DNA from: Paraconiothyrium sp. Pb-2020
Taxonomy: Eukaryota; Ascomycota; Dothideomycetes; Pleosporales; Didymosphaeriaceae
DNA length: 64,000 nt
Assembly: GCA_022419385.1 (NCBI GenBank)
Contig: JAJUBI010000001.1
Location: 3,720,001 to 3,784,000, forward strand
Direction: 5' to 3'
Part shown: positions 10,695-21,580 of the stretch, in pieces
How positions within the stretch are numbered: the stretch's first letter is position 1
Layout: each line of letters opens with the position of its first letter
Notes under the pieces: generated by a model
Told to the model about the DNA's origin: nothing
What the model saw: only the letters and a program-made list of their open reading frames with translations
Database searches by the model: none
Program-made: the position numbers and the translations under genes

Positions 10695-11324
10695 CGTCCT
10701 TCATGAGCTACGGCACGGTCATGGCATTTCACTTCCCTTTGTTTCCTTTTTCCAATTCTCTACTGTCGGCGAACGGCGGTAATGGCCTGTTCTTAGCTTC
10801 ATACTCATAACTTCTATTCGTGCTGATCGAGCCTCGACTTCGCACCAGCGGCTTCGCTGCAGGGAGGCATCCGCTGCTTTGTGCAAATGTTTATACCCAA
10901 CTTGAACTATATTGATTCGTTGAGCGATGTGTACCTTCTTCGGAGGACGCAAGGGGGAGACAGCGATGATAGGGCTTTGTAGAGATGGATCTGTGTCTAC
11001 CACGGTCCAATACTCGAATCAAATAAATCTGAAGAGAAACCGCAGCCCTAAACATATTCTGTCATGTGATGCAGGTACAGCTGGAGCTGGAGCTAATCAA
11101 CCGTGGTGTTGGCCTATGCGAGAATTCCGGAAGCATGCACTGCGACATCCGCGCGTGCACGCTATCGATAGTCAGGAACCGCACCCACTAGCAGCTGCAG
11201 GTGGGTCGATCCCCAGAATGACGCGATGAAGCGCTCATTTCCTTACTCATCAACAGTAGTTTTTGAACGCTCAATGGCAAGATAACGTTCAAACTTGACT
11301 CCAAACATCATCGGCATCTACACA
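10695..11324. other. Intergenic stretch before the peroxiredoxin gene
   Basis: 630 bp of 3' UTR and promoter. No gene seen. Confidence 0.6.
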
Positions 11325-12166
11325 ATGGCCTCCTTCCTACGCCGCACGGCTCCTCGTGCTCTAAACTTCGCCGCCCGTCCAGTGCTCCGCACTCAGCGCC
11401 CAGCAGCTCCCCTCCTCCGCCGCGGATTCGCAACGCCTCCCGTTGCTGAGCAGCCCCGTCTCCGGTTGGGCTCGGTAGGCAAGTACCTTCCCTTGCTCAA
11501 CTCCCATCTGACAGTGATTTTAATCTCACCGCAGCGCCAAACTTCCAGGCCAAGACTACCCATGGAGACATTGACTTCCACAAGTACATTGAGGGCAGCT
11601 GGGCGATTCTGTTTTCGCACCCTGCAGACTTCACACCCGTGTGCACGACAGAGTTGGGTGCTTTTGCGAAGTTGAAGGGGGAGTTTGAGAAGAGAGGCGT
11701 GAAGATGATCGGGCTGAGCGCAAACGACCTCACTCAACACGACCAATGGGTCTCCGACATCAACGAAGTCTGCAACACCAACGTCACATTCCCAATCATC
11801 GCCGACGCCGACCGCAACGTCGCCTACCTCTACGATATGATCTCGCAAGACGACCTGGACAATATCGCGCAGAAGGGGATCGCTTTCACGATTCGCGCGG
11901 TGTTCATCATCGACCCGAGTAAGAAGATCAGATTGACGATGCTGTACCCCGCGAGCACGGGAAGGAACACGAGCGAGGTGCTTAGGGTGATTGATAGTCT
12001 GCAATTGGGTGATAAGAAGGGCATTGCCACGCCGATTGACTGGACAAGTGGGGAGGATGTCATTGTGCCGCCGAGTGTAAGCACGGAGGATGCGAGGAAG
12101 AAGTTTGGACAGGATAACGTCCGTGAAGTGAAGCCTTACCTGAGGTTCACGAACGTTGGGAAATAG
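11325..12166 (+). CDS. PRX1: Mitochondrial 1-Cys peroxiredoxin (Prx1/Prx6 type)
   Basis: Two exons, 11325-11478 and 11535-12166, coding 261 residues. The N-terminal ~40 residues are Arg/Ala-rich without acids (MASFLRRTAPRALNFAARP), a mitochondrial presequence. After the join come GSVAPNF, the active-site segment HPADFTPVCTTELG with the peroxidatic Cys, and DRNVAYLYDMI, all typical of the Prx6/1-Cys class, which reduces H2O2 and lipid hydroperoxides. The intron is of GC-AG type: exon 1 ends in GTAG and the intron starts GCAAGT at 11479. This is the only choice that restores the family sequence. It lies just upstream of the acylcarnitine carrier gene, also mitochondrial, but that may be chance. 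Confidence 0.9.
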
Positions 12167-12525
12167 ACATAGACAGTAACACGTGGATAGACGCTGTACA
12201 CCCAACTAAGCTGCTGAGCTGAGCGAGCCCTTGGTCCGTGGCCCTCCGCGTGATGCGGCTGATAAAAAGCGGGTTCCAGTTTCGCGGGGCTCCAGTCGGT
12301 CGTGTTTTGCCTCGGTTCTTTGCGAGCCGAGCACTGCCCGACGTCAGGGCCAAGCTCCGGAGACCTGGAGCAACCAAGCACATGTAAATTGTAACTTTGC
12401 CTTTGTACCTTGTGCTCTTCTCTTTTGGTCCTGGTTCCTGCTTTCCTTCTGCTTGTCTGTATACCCTCAAGAGTAGCTGCTTCCATTGTTCGTTCAGCGC
12501 CAGAAGGGAAGGGACCACGCGCGCA
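12167..12525. other. Intergenic stretch, promoter of the carnitine carrier gene
   Basis: 359 bp between two same-strand genes. It holds a CCTCGG hexamer at 12310-12315 (listed separately) and no gene. Confidence 0.6.
12310..12315 (+). promoter_or_regulatory. CCTCGG, candidate fatty-acid response element (FarA/FarB type)
   Basis: CCTCGG/CCGAGG is the core bound by the fungal fatty-acid regulators FarA/FarB (established in Aspergillus, where the carnitine carrier acuH responds to them). One copy lies about 210 bp before the ATG of the acylcarnitine carrier. A hexamer can occur by chance, so this is suggestive only. Confidence 0.35.
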
Positions 12526-13565
12526 ATGTCGACCAACAACCCGCTCAAAGCAGAAAATCTCCCCTCGAAAGAGGAACTGAAGGAAGATGTCAAAGCCGCG
12601 TCCAAGAAGTCTGCACAGTCGCTACGCGCTCTCGTCGCAGGCGGCGTAGGCGGTGTCTTCGCCGTCGTCGTGGGGCATCCTTTCGACCTTGTGAAAGTGC
12701 GGTTACAAACCGCCGAGAAGGGCGTGTATAGCGGCGCAATGGACGTGGTTCGCAGGACTATCGCAAAGGAAGGCCTCGCAAGGGGCTTGTACGCGGGCGT
12801 GAGTGCGCCGCTCGTGGGCGTCACGCCGATGTGTAGGATCTCCCTCCGTCCTCGAAGAAGCACAATAGCTAACGAGGAAGTGCAGTCGCGGTATCCTTCT
12901 GGGGCTACGACGTCGGAAAACAACTCGTCTCCAGCTTCTCCAAAGTCGAAAACGGCCAGTACAGCGTCGCGCAGGTCTCCGCCGCAGGCTTCTTCTCCGC
13001 GATCCCCATGACGCTCATCACCGCACCGTTCGAGCGCGTAAAAGTGCTGCTCCAGATTCAGGGCCAGAAACAGCTTGCACCGGGCGAGAAGCCAAAGTAC
13101 AGCGGCGGTGTCGATGTCGTGCGCCAGCTGTACAAGGAAGGCGGTATCCGCTCGGTCTTTCGAGGAAGCGCTATGACACTTGCGAGAGATGGGCCAGGGT
13201 CTGCTTGTTACTTCGCGACGTACGAGGTTGTGAAGAGGAGGTTGACGCCCAAGGATCCGGTCACTGGTCAGCCGGGGCAGCTGTCGCTTTCTGCGGTCAT
13301 GGTCGCGGGTGGTGCGGCGGGTATCGCTATGTGGATCCCTGTCTTCCCTATTGACACGATCAAGTCGAGGCTACAGAGCGCGGAGGGAAGGCCGACGATT
13401 GGAGGCACGATAAGAGGGATCTACGCTGCGGGAGGGTACAAGGCTTTCTTCCCGGGAATTGGACCTGCGATGGCAAGAGCGGTGCCGGCGAATGCGGCGA
13501 CGTTCTTGGGTGTGGAGCTGGCGCAGAAGGCGATGACGAAGATGTTTGACAAGGATGGAGAGTAA
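12526..13565 (+). CDS. acuH: Mitochondrial carnitine/acylcarnitine carrier
   Basis: Two exons, 12526-12832 and 12886-13565 (53-bp phase-1 intron), coding 328 residues. Three carrier repeats are visible, each with its signature: PFDLVKVRLQ, PFERVKVLLQ and PIDTIKSRLQ, each followed by the usual Gly-rich second helix. The spliced segment GVTPM-FAVSFWGYD and the C-terminal GPAMARAVPANAATFLGVE match the carnitine/acylcarnitine branch (yeast Crc1, Aspergillus AcuH). The protein would exchange acylcarnitine for carnitine across the inner mitochondrial membrane, needed for acetate and fatty-acid use. The N-terminal ~35 residues are hydrophilic and Lys/Glu-rich. Confidence 0.9.
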
Positions 13566-14666
13566 AATCCGTTGCTTTGCTGGTTTCTTAGACGTTCTCA
13601 AGAGTTGCATTGCGAAGGTTTGGCAAGTTAGAGCTTGGGCTAGAGTGTACATAGAAGATCAATCTAGCGACTTGAAGAACAACGCTTGCACGGCAGTGAT
13701 GGTAGAACACCGCTGCTACATAAACCGACGATGGATGGCCTCCCTTTCAATGCCGTACGTCAAGCAAAATCAACCGCGATATTGCATAATTTTGATCCCT
13801 CCATATCGGTCACAACTCTTATAGCATCTGAGGCACCACCTTCGCTTTTAATGATCTCATTGCAGCCTGATACCTCTCACCCATCACAGTCCTCTTAGCA
13901 CACCTCTTGGACCGGGCTAAAAATTGCAGTGGCATCATGCAAGTGAGCCTGATTGCCTTCTCTCACCCACCTTGTGGGATCCTTGCAATATGCTTCCTGC
14001 ACGAGCATGACTAAGTCTTCCTATAGTTGCATGGCCCGGATGCCATCGAGATCCGCTTCCAAAGCGTATCGAAAATGTATTGATCGTTCACTTGATGCCC
14101 TGGAAGTGGCATTGTTGCCAGATATTGCCACATTGCAAGCTAATCCATAACTATCGGTGAGATAGAGTGTAGCAGATAGAAAACACTACAATCCTTGCAT
14201 ACGACTGTAGCGACCAAAAGTACAACTATAAGAATACATCAAAGAAGAACAGTCATATGATCGAGACAGTTCACAACACGCTGTAGTGCCACAGCTAGTG
14301 TTGTCTGCAATCCAGGGCTCTAGGTCGGTCTGGAGAGATGAGGCTAGCTATTTGATGACTAGCGGCGATCCATTCGATGCATAAGCGGAATGACGTCAAC
14401 GGGGGTGTTTTGGTTCCTGCATGTAGTCCGACGGGGCTAGGATTATTGGAAAAACCGGGAAGCAGACCATACCCTTGTTACATACATCTAATCTCGTGCC
14501 CTAATTTCCCTCGCCGCGTTTCCTCCTTGCGTCCTGCGTCTGTCACTTCCGTGAGTTGGTGTTGAGGTTTACTTAGAGTCTATCCTTACTACATAATCAC
14601 AGGTATACCTCCACTCGTTCCACATTTCCAGTTATTGATTGCTGATATTGTGTAGAGGCCTGCAGG
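13566..14666. other. Intergenic stretch
   Basis: 1.1 kb, 3' flank of the carrier gene and promoter of the secreted phosphatase-like gene. Short frames lack domains or good start contexts. Nothing else seen. Confidence 0.55.
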
Positions 14667-16244
14667 ATGTACGTCAAGGCTTCGCAGCACGCGATGCTGC
14701 TCGCTGCCGCCTTCAAAGCAGCGAACGCGGTCGCGATTCCGGATCCCACGGCTGCCCCGGCACCCGTGGAAGCACGCGCCCCTATCACGACGCCAGCACC
14801 GGTATACTTTGAAGGTGGCCGTAGCTATATTGTTGACAAGCGCAACATCTTCGACGACATCAAGAGCGGCGTAGACAGCATCGCGGCTTCTTGGGGCAGT
14901 GTCCTAGGCACCGATCTGCCCAGCTACTTCACGGAAGGCATCCCCCAATTCTTCCAAGATCTGCCCACCGGTGATAAGGTGAAGTCGTCGCTCGGAATTA
15001 GTGATGATGACCTTAAAGCGTCGCCGACCGAGGTGCTTAACGTGCCACCATACGCCAATTGGACTGATCAGGGCTGGAATGTGCTCTTTCACGGAAACGT
15101 TTACAAGATGCCGAACATATCACAATCAAAACTGGATGATCTGGCGAACATATTCTTGATCGACGTCGACATCAAGAACTTGACCGAGAGCGAGCAGAAT
15201 CAGGCGAGGAATCTGACCAAAGAGATCTTCGTTGTGCAGCAGGCGGACCAGAACGTCACGCTGCACCTTGAGCCTGCTCCTTCGCAGGGTGGCGATGGTG
15301 AGCCCGGCGGCAGCAATGCTATCACACCTCCAGGTGGCTCTCAGAACGTCACTTTACCCTATGAAACCACCGCTGAGGGTGACTTCGCTGTGTTCGTGCC
15401 TATCAAGAACGTATCTGGCGGAGGGCTACTTGCTGGAAACCAGACCAACAATGTTCAGCGACTCAACGTGTACGCCAACGGCACACTTACTGGAAATGCC
15501 ACTGCGTATCTGGTACCTACTGAGGGTATCACGTTTATCTCCGATATCGATGACATTCTTCGCGTCACAAAGATTTACGATCCTAAAGAAGGCTTGTTGA
15601 ACTCGTTTGCCCGGCCCTTCACCCAGTGGATGAACATGCCTGAAATCTATGCCAATTGGTCCATGAGTCTGCCAAACAGCACACATTTCCACTACTTGAC
15701 AACTACCCCAGAGCAAGTCACGCGTAACTACATGGACTTCATTTTCAAAACGTATCCTGGTGGCTCCTTCGATACTCGGCCACTGAACTTCTCCGACGTC
15801 AGTGCTACCTTGTCTATCCGCAAATACCTACTTGACAGGGTCTTCGAGACCTTCCCAAAGCGAAAGTTCGTGCTCGTTGCCGACACTTCCAACTCGGACG
15901 TCATGAAAGATTACCCGCAACTCGCCCACGATCATCCAAACCAGGTGCAGTGTATCTTCTTGCGTAATACCTCGTCAACCGATGATAGCGACTGGTTCCC
16001 GTACGACACTTCTGGCTTTGAGGGCCTCAACAACAAGAGTTACATGTTCTTCAACGTTCCGGACGATTTGCGTGGCCTTGATATTGCCAATGGGCAATGT
16101 CTGAACGAGACCATCCTCCAGAATGTCACTTTTGCGCGCCAAGATGAGGTTCTGGGCATCCACGGTGCGGGTACTTTGTTGACGGGCAGTGCGACGATGA
16201 GCCTTGTCGTCGCTTTGTTTGCTACCGTATTCATGGTTTTGTAA
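14667..16244 (+). CDS. Secreted, probably GPI-anchored DUF2183 (App1-like) phosphatase-domain protein
   Basis: Single exon, 525 residues. The N-terminus (Met, basic residue, then AMLLAAAFKAANA) is a signal peptide. The C-terminus has a Gly/Ser omega-like site followed by about 18 hydrophobic residues (LVVALFATVFMVL), a GPI-type signal. There are many N-glycosylation sequons. The segment ITFISDIDDILRVT matches the DxDx motif of the App1/DUF2183 phosphatidate-phosphatase fold, with downstream FARPF, LPNSTHFHYLTTTPEQ and KRKFVLVADTS also family-like. The last motif position is Ile rather than the Thr usual in App1. Yeast App1 is cytosolic at actin patches, so a secreted form must act differently; the substrate is unknown. 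Confidence 0.82.
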   Translation: MYVKASQHAMLLAAAFKAANAVAIPDPTAAPAPVEARAPITTPAPVYFEGGRSYIVDKRNIFDDIKSGVDSIAASWGSVLGTDLPSYFTEGIPQFFQDLPTGDKVKSSLGISDDDLKASPTEVLNVPPYANWTDQGWNVLFHGNVYKMPNISQSKLDDLANIFLIDVDIKNLTESEQNQARNLTKEIFVVQQADQNVTLHLEPAPSQGGDGEPGGSNAITPPGGSQNVTLPYETTAEGDFAVFVPIKNVSGGGLLAGNQTNNVQRLNVYANGTLTGNATAYLVPTEGITFISDIDDILRVTKIYDPKEGLLNSFARPFTQWMNMPEIYANWSMSLPNSTHFHYLTTTPEQVTRNYMDFIFKTYPGGSFDTRPLNFSDVSATLSIRKYLLDRVFETFPKRKFVLVADTSNSDVMKDYPQLAHDHPNQVQCIFLRNTSSTDDSDWFPYDTSGFEGLNNKSYMFFNVPDDLRGLDIANGQCLNETILQNVTFARQDEVLGIHGAGTLLTGSATMSLVVALFATVFMVL

Positions 16245-17000
16245 GTCGCGCCACGGTACCTCGTCCGAAGTTTTGGTACTTTGTGTTACCCAAAGCTAGG
16301 CAATACATTATCCAAATGTTTGACCTAAGGCTGTTCCATGGCTCACAAGGGTGCACCATGACGAGCAGATCATCAAGCGACATGATATTCTTGCGGCGTT
16401 TTGGGGGCAGGATTCCCAAGTATGGGTCATTGGGAACGCTTGGATGTCTATATGATTGGCCTTTGCAGCGGCATTGTTTTCAAGTATCTGTTTGCTCTCT
16501 TCCTGTAAATACGGCATGCCCTTCTGAATGTTTAAATGTTGCATCCTTTGCACCTCCGCGGCCAAGCTCAAGCTTCAATGTTGCACAATGCCTTATTACC
16601 GAACGGAGAGCATGCGGAATGTGAGTCCTCGACCCCACAACGCTACTCTACCATTGACAACATTCCACAGACGTATGCGGCCAGTTCCGCTAATTTCAGG
16701 TACATGCCTGCTTTGTTATGGTTTACTAACCATTCGACCACCTGATGATCGCAGCCACTGCCGACAAGGAACGATCTGAATCGCTTTGTCCTCTGTACCT
16801 CGCGTGTCTCAAAGCTTGTTCCCCAATCACCGCCATCAACATTATTGAAAAGCCGCGATTCGGATAATCCAAGAGCCGACTGGGATTGTTGAGCCATCCG
16901 CCAGTGTGGACTTCGGCTAGAGATCCTTCAACAAGAGCTTGGTCATCTGATATTGAGGGAGAATAAACCACGCTGGTCTTCAACTATCCACATAAGAGGT
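16245..17000. other. Intergenic stretch
   Basis: 756 bp, no gene supported on either strand. Confidence 0.55.
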
Positions 17001-18959
17001 ATGGCGGACACGCCTCCGTTGCCAAAGATTCCTAGCGGACTACTGCAACATCCTATCCCGCCACTTCCTTCCACACCCCTTAGCCCACCTCCAGGATTTT
17101 TTCTCAGTCGTCCGCCATCCGTACGTCTTTCATCCAGTCCAGCATCATCGCCGCGCATTGTCGGGTCTCCGCCTACACGAACGCAATCGATTCATCCCGA
17201 AACTGGCAGCCTCATGGCAGCAGGTGACCAGCCAAGAGCCGACTTTCTCGAACTGGATAGCGACGATGAGTCCGAGTGGGAAGATGACAATGGGACGCGA
17301 ACCTTTAGTGATGTTGAAGAGACCACTAATAGAGCATCGGCTGCGACATTCAAAAGCACCAGAGGTGAAGACTGTGGAGAAGAAAGTGGGAGAAAGACGC
17401 AGAGTGAGTACCTCACGGCACTTCCACCTTTCAACCAGATACCTGCGCATGACTCTGTGACGGAAGGCTTCACTCCTCCAACGCGAAGACCACCAAGTCA
17501 GGCACGGCAGTTGAGCCTCAAGAGGTATAGTCGGGTCAATGTGGTGCATAACAGTAATTCGCCACGCTCTAGCATCCTCAGTGATGCTTCATCGGACGTT
17601 ATGCCACGGCCGCTCAATGTATCGCGGACTGTGTCGCAGAACCTCGAGGAGGAAAACTTGAACCGGGTCTCTAATGACACACAAAGACACCACCAAAGGA
17701 TCACGTCGGAATCAGAAAGCATCCGCATGAACGCTTTCCTTAACGCACACTACGCGACTTTGCAGGCCATAGATTCGCAGCAGAACTCACCCCCTACGCC
17801 GCAGTCATCTTTCCCAGATACATCAAGACAACGAAGTCTTTCGGAGCAGCGGCACATCAAGCTGGTCCCGCCCATTCAGACAAAAGTAGATCCAGACCGG
17901 CCACTGCATCTACCAGCCCACTTCATCAAAACACCATATCCCTTCAGTCCCAAGAAGGAATTCCCCCCACCGAAGACCCGGCCCCGCACAACAGACCTAT
18001 ATATCACGCCTCTGGACCACTCCTCCACGAAAGGCATCCAGGTATTAGGCATGGCTCAGGACTCCGCATACGACCCACGCAACCGACTCGAGCGCAACAT
18101 CTCCGCACAAGGCCTCATCCGCACCCCACCCGACGCCCATACCAAACACGAACGCTGGAACTCTGCACGCAGCACGAACAGCGCAAGGGAAAGCATCGTC
18201 TGGCTCAGCCTCCGGCGCAACAGACACCGCGTCAGCGACCACCTCGAGCAGCTCACCATCCCAAGCTCCCTCGTCGCCACCCCCCAGCCCAGCCCAACCT
18301 TCAAGCCTAAACTACGACACCTCGCCGCCGACTTCGACGACATGCACTTCGCAGGCGAACTACGCGCCGCGTATCGCAAACTCGCTGGCCCGTGGATCCT
18401 CCGCGTCCTCAGCGCTCGAAAATTGAGATACATCCGCCTCTCGCAGGTCAGCGCGTGGTCCGGATCGTACGTCCCGCTTGGGTTGCACGAAGAAGCGGGC
18501 ACGCTCCTCGCAGCGAGAAGCGGCCTTGCGACGCTTAGCCATCCGGGGGCGCCGTTCACGGAGCATGCGCTGCTGGACTTATATCGCAACCCCAGATCTG
18601 GGGACGCGAGGTACACGTGGGTGCATTGGGCGAGGAGGGTTGCGGCGAGTAATCGACGGCATGCTCATGAGCGGTCGAGGTCCGATGGGGAGGAGGATCC
18701 GGGGAGGGAGGTCACGACGGTGCAGTTTGTGCATGCGTTTTCGCCGTTTAAGATGTTGACTGTTATGGTGATTATGCTGACGCTTGCTGTGGCGGCTGCT
18801 GTGCTGTATATTTTTCTGGGGAGTAGTGTGTGGAGGGGGGAAGCGGCAAGGGAGCGGGCGGAGAAGGTCACGCCGGGGATACTGATTGGAATATTTGCGG
18901 TGGGCGTGGAAGGTGTATTTTTCGCGGCGTGGGTCGTGGGGAGTTGGATGTGGTTGTAG
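17001..18959 (+). CDS. Large Ser/Pro-rich protein with two C-terminal TM segments
   Basis: Single exon of 652 residues from the ATG at 17001; the frame is open upstream but without ATG. Residues 1-430 are disordered, rich in Ser, Pro, Arg and Thr, with many SP and TP sites. A more ordered segment (about 440-540: ELRAAYRKLAGPWILRVL, RLSQVSAWSGSYVPLG) follows. The C-terminus holds two hydrophobic helices separated by a short charged loop (MLTVMVIMLTLAVAAAVLYIF; GILIGIFAVGVEGVFFAAWVVG). I do not recognise the family by function. The arrangement suggests a tail-anchored hairpin membrane protein with a long cytosolic, likely phosphorylated domain. Confidence 0.7.
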   Translation: MADTPPLPKIPSGLLQHPIPPLPSTPLSPPPGFFLSRPPSVRLSSSPASSPRIVGSPPTRTQSIHPETGSLMAAGDQPRADFLELDSDDESEWEDDNGTRTFSDVEETTNRASAATFKSTRGEDCGEESGRKTQSEYLTALPPFNQIPAHDSVTEGFTPPTRRPPSQARQLSLKRYSRVNVVHNSNSPRSSILSDASSDVMPRPLNVSRTVSQNLEEENLNRVSNDTQRHHQRITSESESIRMNAFLNAHYATLQAIDSQQNSPPTPQSSFPDTSRQRSLSEQRHIKLVPPIQTKVDPDRPLHLPAHFIKTPYPFSPKKEFPPPKTRPRTTDLYITPLDHSSTKGIQVLGMAQDSAYDPRNRLERNISAQGLIRTPPDAHTKHERWNSARSTNSARESIVWLSLRRNRHRVSDHLEQLTIPSSLVATPQPSPTFKPKLRHLAADFDDMHFAGELRAAYRKLAGPWILRVLSARKLRYIRLSQVSAWSGSYVPLGLHEEAGTLLAARSGLATLSHPGAPFTEHALLDLYRNPRSGDARYTWVHWARRVAASNRRHAHERSRSDGEEDPGREVTTVQFVHAFSPFKMLTVMVIMLTLAVAAAVLYIFLGSSVWRGEAARERAEKVTPGILIGIFAVGVEGVFFAAWVVGSWMWL

Positions 18960-19579
18960 CGATGTTTGAGTATGTGGATGCCATCATCATCTTCGTTGTG
19001 AATAGAGTTTATGAACAAAAGGCCCGTCGTCAATGAATGTAAGTCCATCGAGCCATAAACATCACTGATATGTCGACGACGGATCGATGTGGGGGGTTCG
19101 AATAAACATCTCTTTAGAAGCCGGGTCGTTCTAGGATTGAAAATCGTGGAAGACACTCGTCAACAACGGTACTTTGCCTTTGACTGACAGACAGGTGATT
19201 CGGTGGACAATTGCATGATAAACAATGAGCAAGTCAGCTTGCTAACCAGAGAGCCATGTCGAAAGTCTGGATTGTTTCCCCAACAGGGTTAGACTGTTGC
19301 TTACATCCCGCTACGATTATCGTTCTTCTGGGAATGACTACTTCGTAACACAACGGCGCTCCGAGTTGCCGACACAGGTCCGATTATACTTCGCGAGGCA
19401 GCAGTGTTCTCGTCAGCTTAGGCCAACCACGGCAACACTTTGCGACTCATACTGATTAATATAGTCCAAGATTTCTGCATTCGCAGCTATGCGCGCACCC
19501 CGTTATAACCTTCCGCTCTAATAAGGTAGAGATAATCAGCACCCACTCATTCTCCCACGACTCAACGAGCATCAGAAAA
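18960..19579. other. Intergenic stretch
   Basis: 620 bp, terminator and promoter space only; no gene seen. Confidence 0.55.
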
Positions 19580-20548
19580 ATGGGAATATTCAGTTCTACC
19601 GAAAGGCCCCCACCTTCGTCGCCCCCGGATCCTTCTAAACTTGTTTTAAGGCTTGAGGAAAACAAAAGTCTCACTCTTCCTGATGGCCGTAGCCTTGGCT
19701 TCGCGACATATGGCTCGACAAACCCGTCAGATCCAGCTATCTTCTTGTTCCATGGCATGCCTGGATGTCGACTCGTAGGCCGAAGTTGGAACAAGCTCTG
19801 CAAAGACATTGGCGCCCGCTTAATCACCATCGACCGCCCCGGCAACGGTCTCTCTACCCTGGCTAACCGAGGATTGAAGGAATGGCCTGACGATGTACTG
19901 AGCGTAGCTGATCATCTCAAGATCAACCGCTTCAGTATCGTAGGCGGTAGTGCAGGAGGCCCTTTCGCGCTGGCATGCGCACGTTTCATCCCCAAGGAAC
20001 GACTGCGAGGCACGACCGTGGTGTGTGGTATTGCGCCGATCGAAGCTTTCCTAGACACAACGCCCTACCTCTCTTGGCGTTTGGGAGGCTTCACGTCTTG
20101 GGCCGTTAAGCTCGCTGCGCGATATATCATCTTGCCGTCTCTTCTTTCACCGTATCGCGACCTGGATCCGTCGCGGCTCAAACGTACATTAGAGGATCAG
20201 TGTCAGACGCCGGAAGAGAAAGAATTTCTAAAGCCAAACCCGAGTAGAGAGACGGACCTCGATGATGCGGTGGCGGGGCTCCTGGAGACTTTCAAACAAG
20301 GAACCGGAGGCTTTATTCAAGATGGGAGCATCACTTGTCGAGATTGGGGATTTGATCTCAAAGATATCGACAGTGAGAGGGTATGGCTGTGGCATGGGGA
20401 CCAGGATCCGGTCGCGCCCATTGCCACGGCACAATGGATCGATGAGCGCTTGGGTGGCGGGAGGCTGAGAGTTCTGGAAGGAGGAACGCACTCCACTATA
20501 TGGAAACATCATGAGAAAGATATATTTCAGCAAAGCGCCGAGGCATAG
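19580..20548 (+). CDS. Alpha/beta hydrolase
   Basis: Single exon, 322 residues, ATG in good context (agaaaaATGgg). Visible features are the oxyanion segment FLFHGMPGCR (residues 56-64), a nucleophile elbow GGSAGG with Ser at about residue 124, the acid in WHGDQDPV and the catalytic His in GGTHST near the C-terminus. This is a complete triad of the alpha/beta hydrolase fold. The closest style is the fungal epoxide-hydrolase or lipase-like proteins starting with a DGR..YG segment. There is no signal peptide, but the MGIFSS N-terminus could be myristoylated. Substrate unknown. Confidence 0.85.
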   Translation: MGIFSSTERPPPSSPPDPSKLVLRLEENKSLTLPDGRSLGFATYGSTNPSDPAIFLFHGMPGCRLVGRSWNKLCKDIGARLITIDRPGNGLSTLANRGLKEWPDDVLSVADHLKINRFSIVGGSAGGPFALACARFIPKERLRGTTVVCGIAPIEAFLDTTPYLSWRLGGFTSWAVKLAARYIILPSLLSPYRDLDPSRLKRTLEDQCQTPEEKEFLKPNPSRETDLDDAVAGLLETFKQGTGGFIQDGSITCRDWGFDLKDIDSERVWLWHGDQDPVAPIATAQWIDERLGGGRLRVLEGGTHSTIWKHHEKDIFQQSAEA

Positions 20549-21580
20549 GCGTGACAGCGGCTGAGCTTGGTGCGCGAGGCTTGTTGTGGGTTTCCTTCGT
20601 GTTGCTTATACCATACCTAGAGGTAGGTATCCACCTCGTTTGGGTATCGGATGATAGCGTCTCCACTTCAGCGTTCCTATCTTCATGTTATGTCAGGGTG
20701 TCCTCGGAGTATCGATGCTGTGCATCCTCGAAAAGTGTCCTTTTGCTTGATATAGGTTGTCAGTTCCTGGACTTACTGTATGCCCGCGCCTGAGGCGCCA
20801 GTACGTCCCGCATACTTCGCTGTCGCCGACTTACCAGTTCCAGTGATAGCCGCCATGTAATTTGAGCTTTTGCGGGCACCATCACTATTTGTTAGATACT
20901 AGCGGACATTGAGACCACAAGGCGCCCAGATCGTACGCGATGCTTCACACCTAGGTAGAAGATCACGTTACCTTGAAGGTCCGATGCGGGAGAAATTGTT
21001 ATCATCTCCTAAGCAACGAGTTCTTATACGAGAACGTCTCCTAGTAGCTTTATTGAATCTCGTCTATGTGATATAACTTCTATGGATGACAAGGTGAGGG
21101 GCGCCAAGCGCAAGGCGTTGGGCGAAGGAAACTCAGCCCCACTCACCGTACTTCGCATTCCATCCTAGGAAATAATCACGCTGGTCAAACCAGGAGACAT
21201 GGTGGCTTGGGGCCAACAAGCCTTGCTTCAAGCTTGCCCCTGGCCTTCACCTGAGCGCGCCAATTAAAGACCTCCTAAATGGGGCCAGTCCGCTTGGCAG
21301 AGGCTTGGTCAACGAAACGCAGCCTTGCAGCCTTGCCGTGATTCGCTGCGCAAATGAGGATACGAGAGGGCTGCAACACAGCACCGGTGAGAGCACAAAA
21401 ATAGTCGACAATGTTAGGCATGCGTGTGATTATAATACGAGATGGATCTGCTCCGGGAAACTGCTTTTCTATTGGTTTCGCATTTGCTTTGACTTGACGG
21501 CCTCTTAACATTTGAGGGAGCGCCTCATCGAACACGGACTTTTCGAATACAACACCAGACCGAAGGGTAGTCATACTGCT
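20549..21580. other. Intergenic stretch
   Basis: About 1 kb with no supportable gene. Short frames on both strands lack recognisable domains. It may be decayed sequence or simple spacer. Confidence 0.5.

Noticed and set aside
11393..12205. 270-codon minus-strand frame over the peroxiredoxin
   Set aside because: Shadow frame; the sense strand has a complete peroxiredoxin with presequence.
12147..12923. 258-codon minus-strand frame over the carnitine carrier
   Set aside because: Shadow frame with Ser/Arg/Pro-rich text and no motif.
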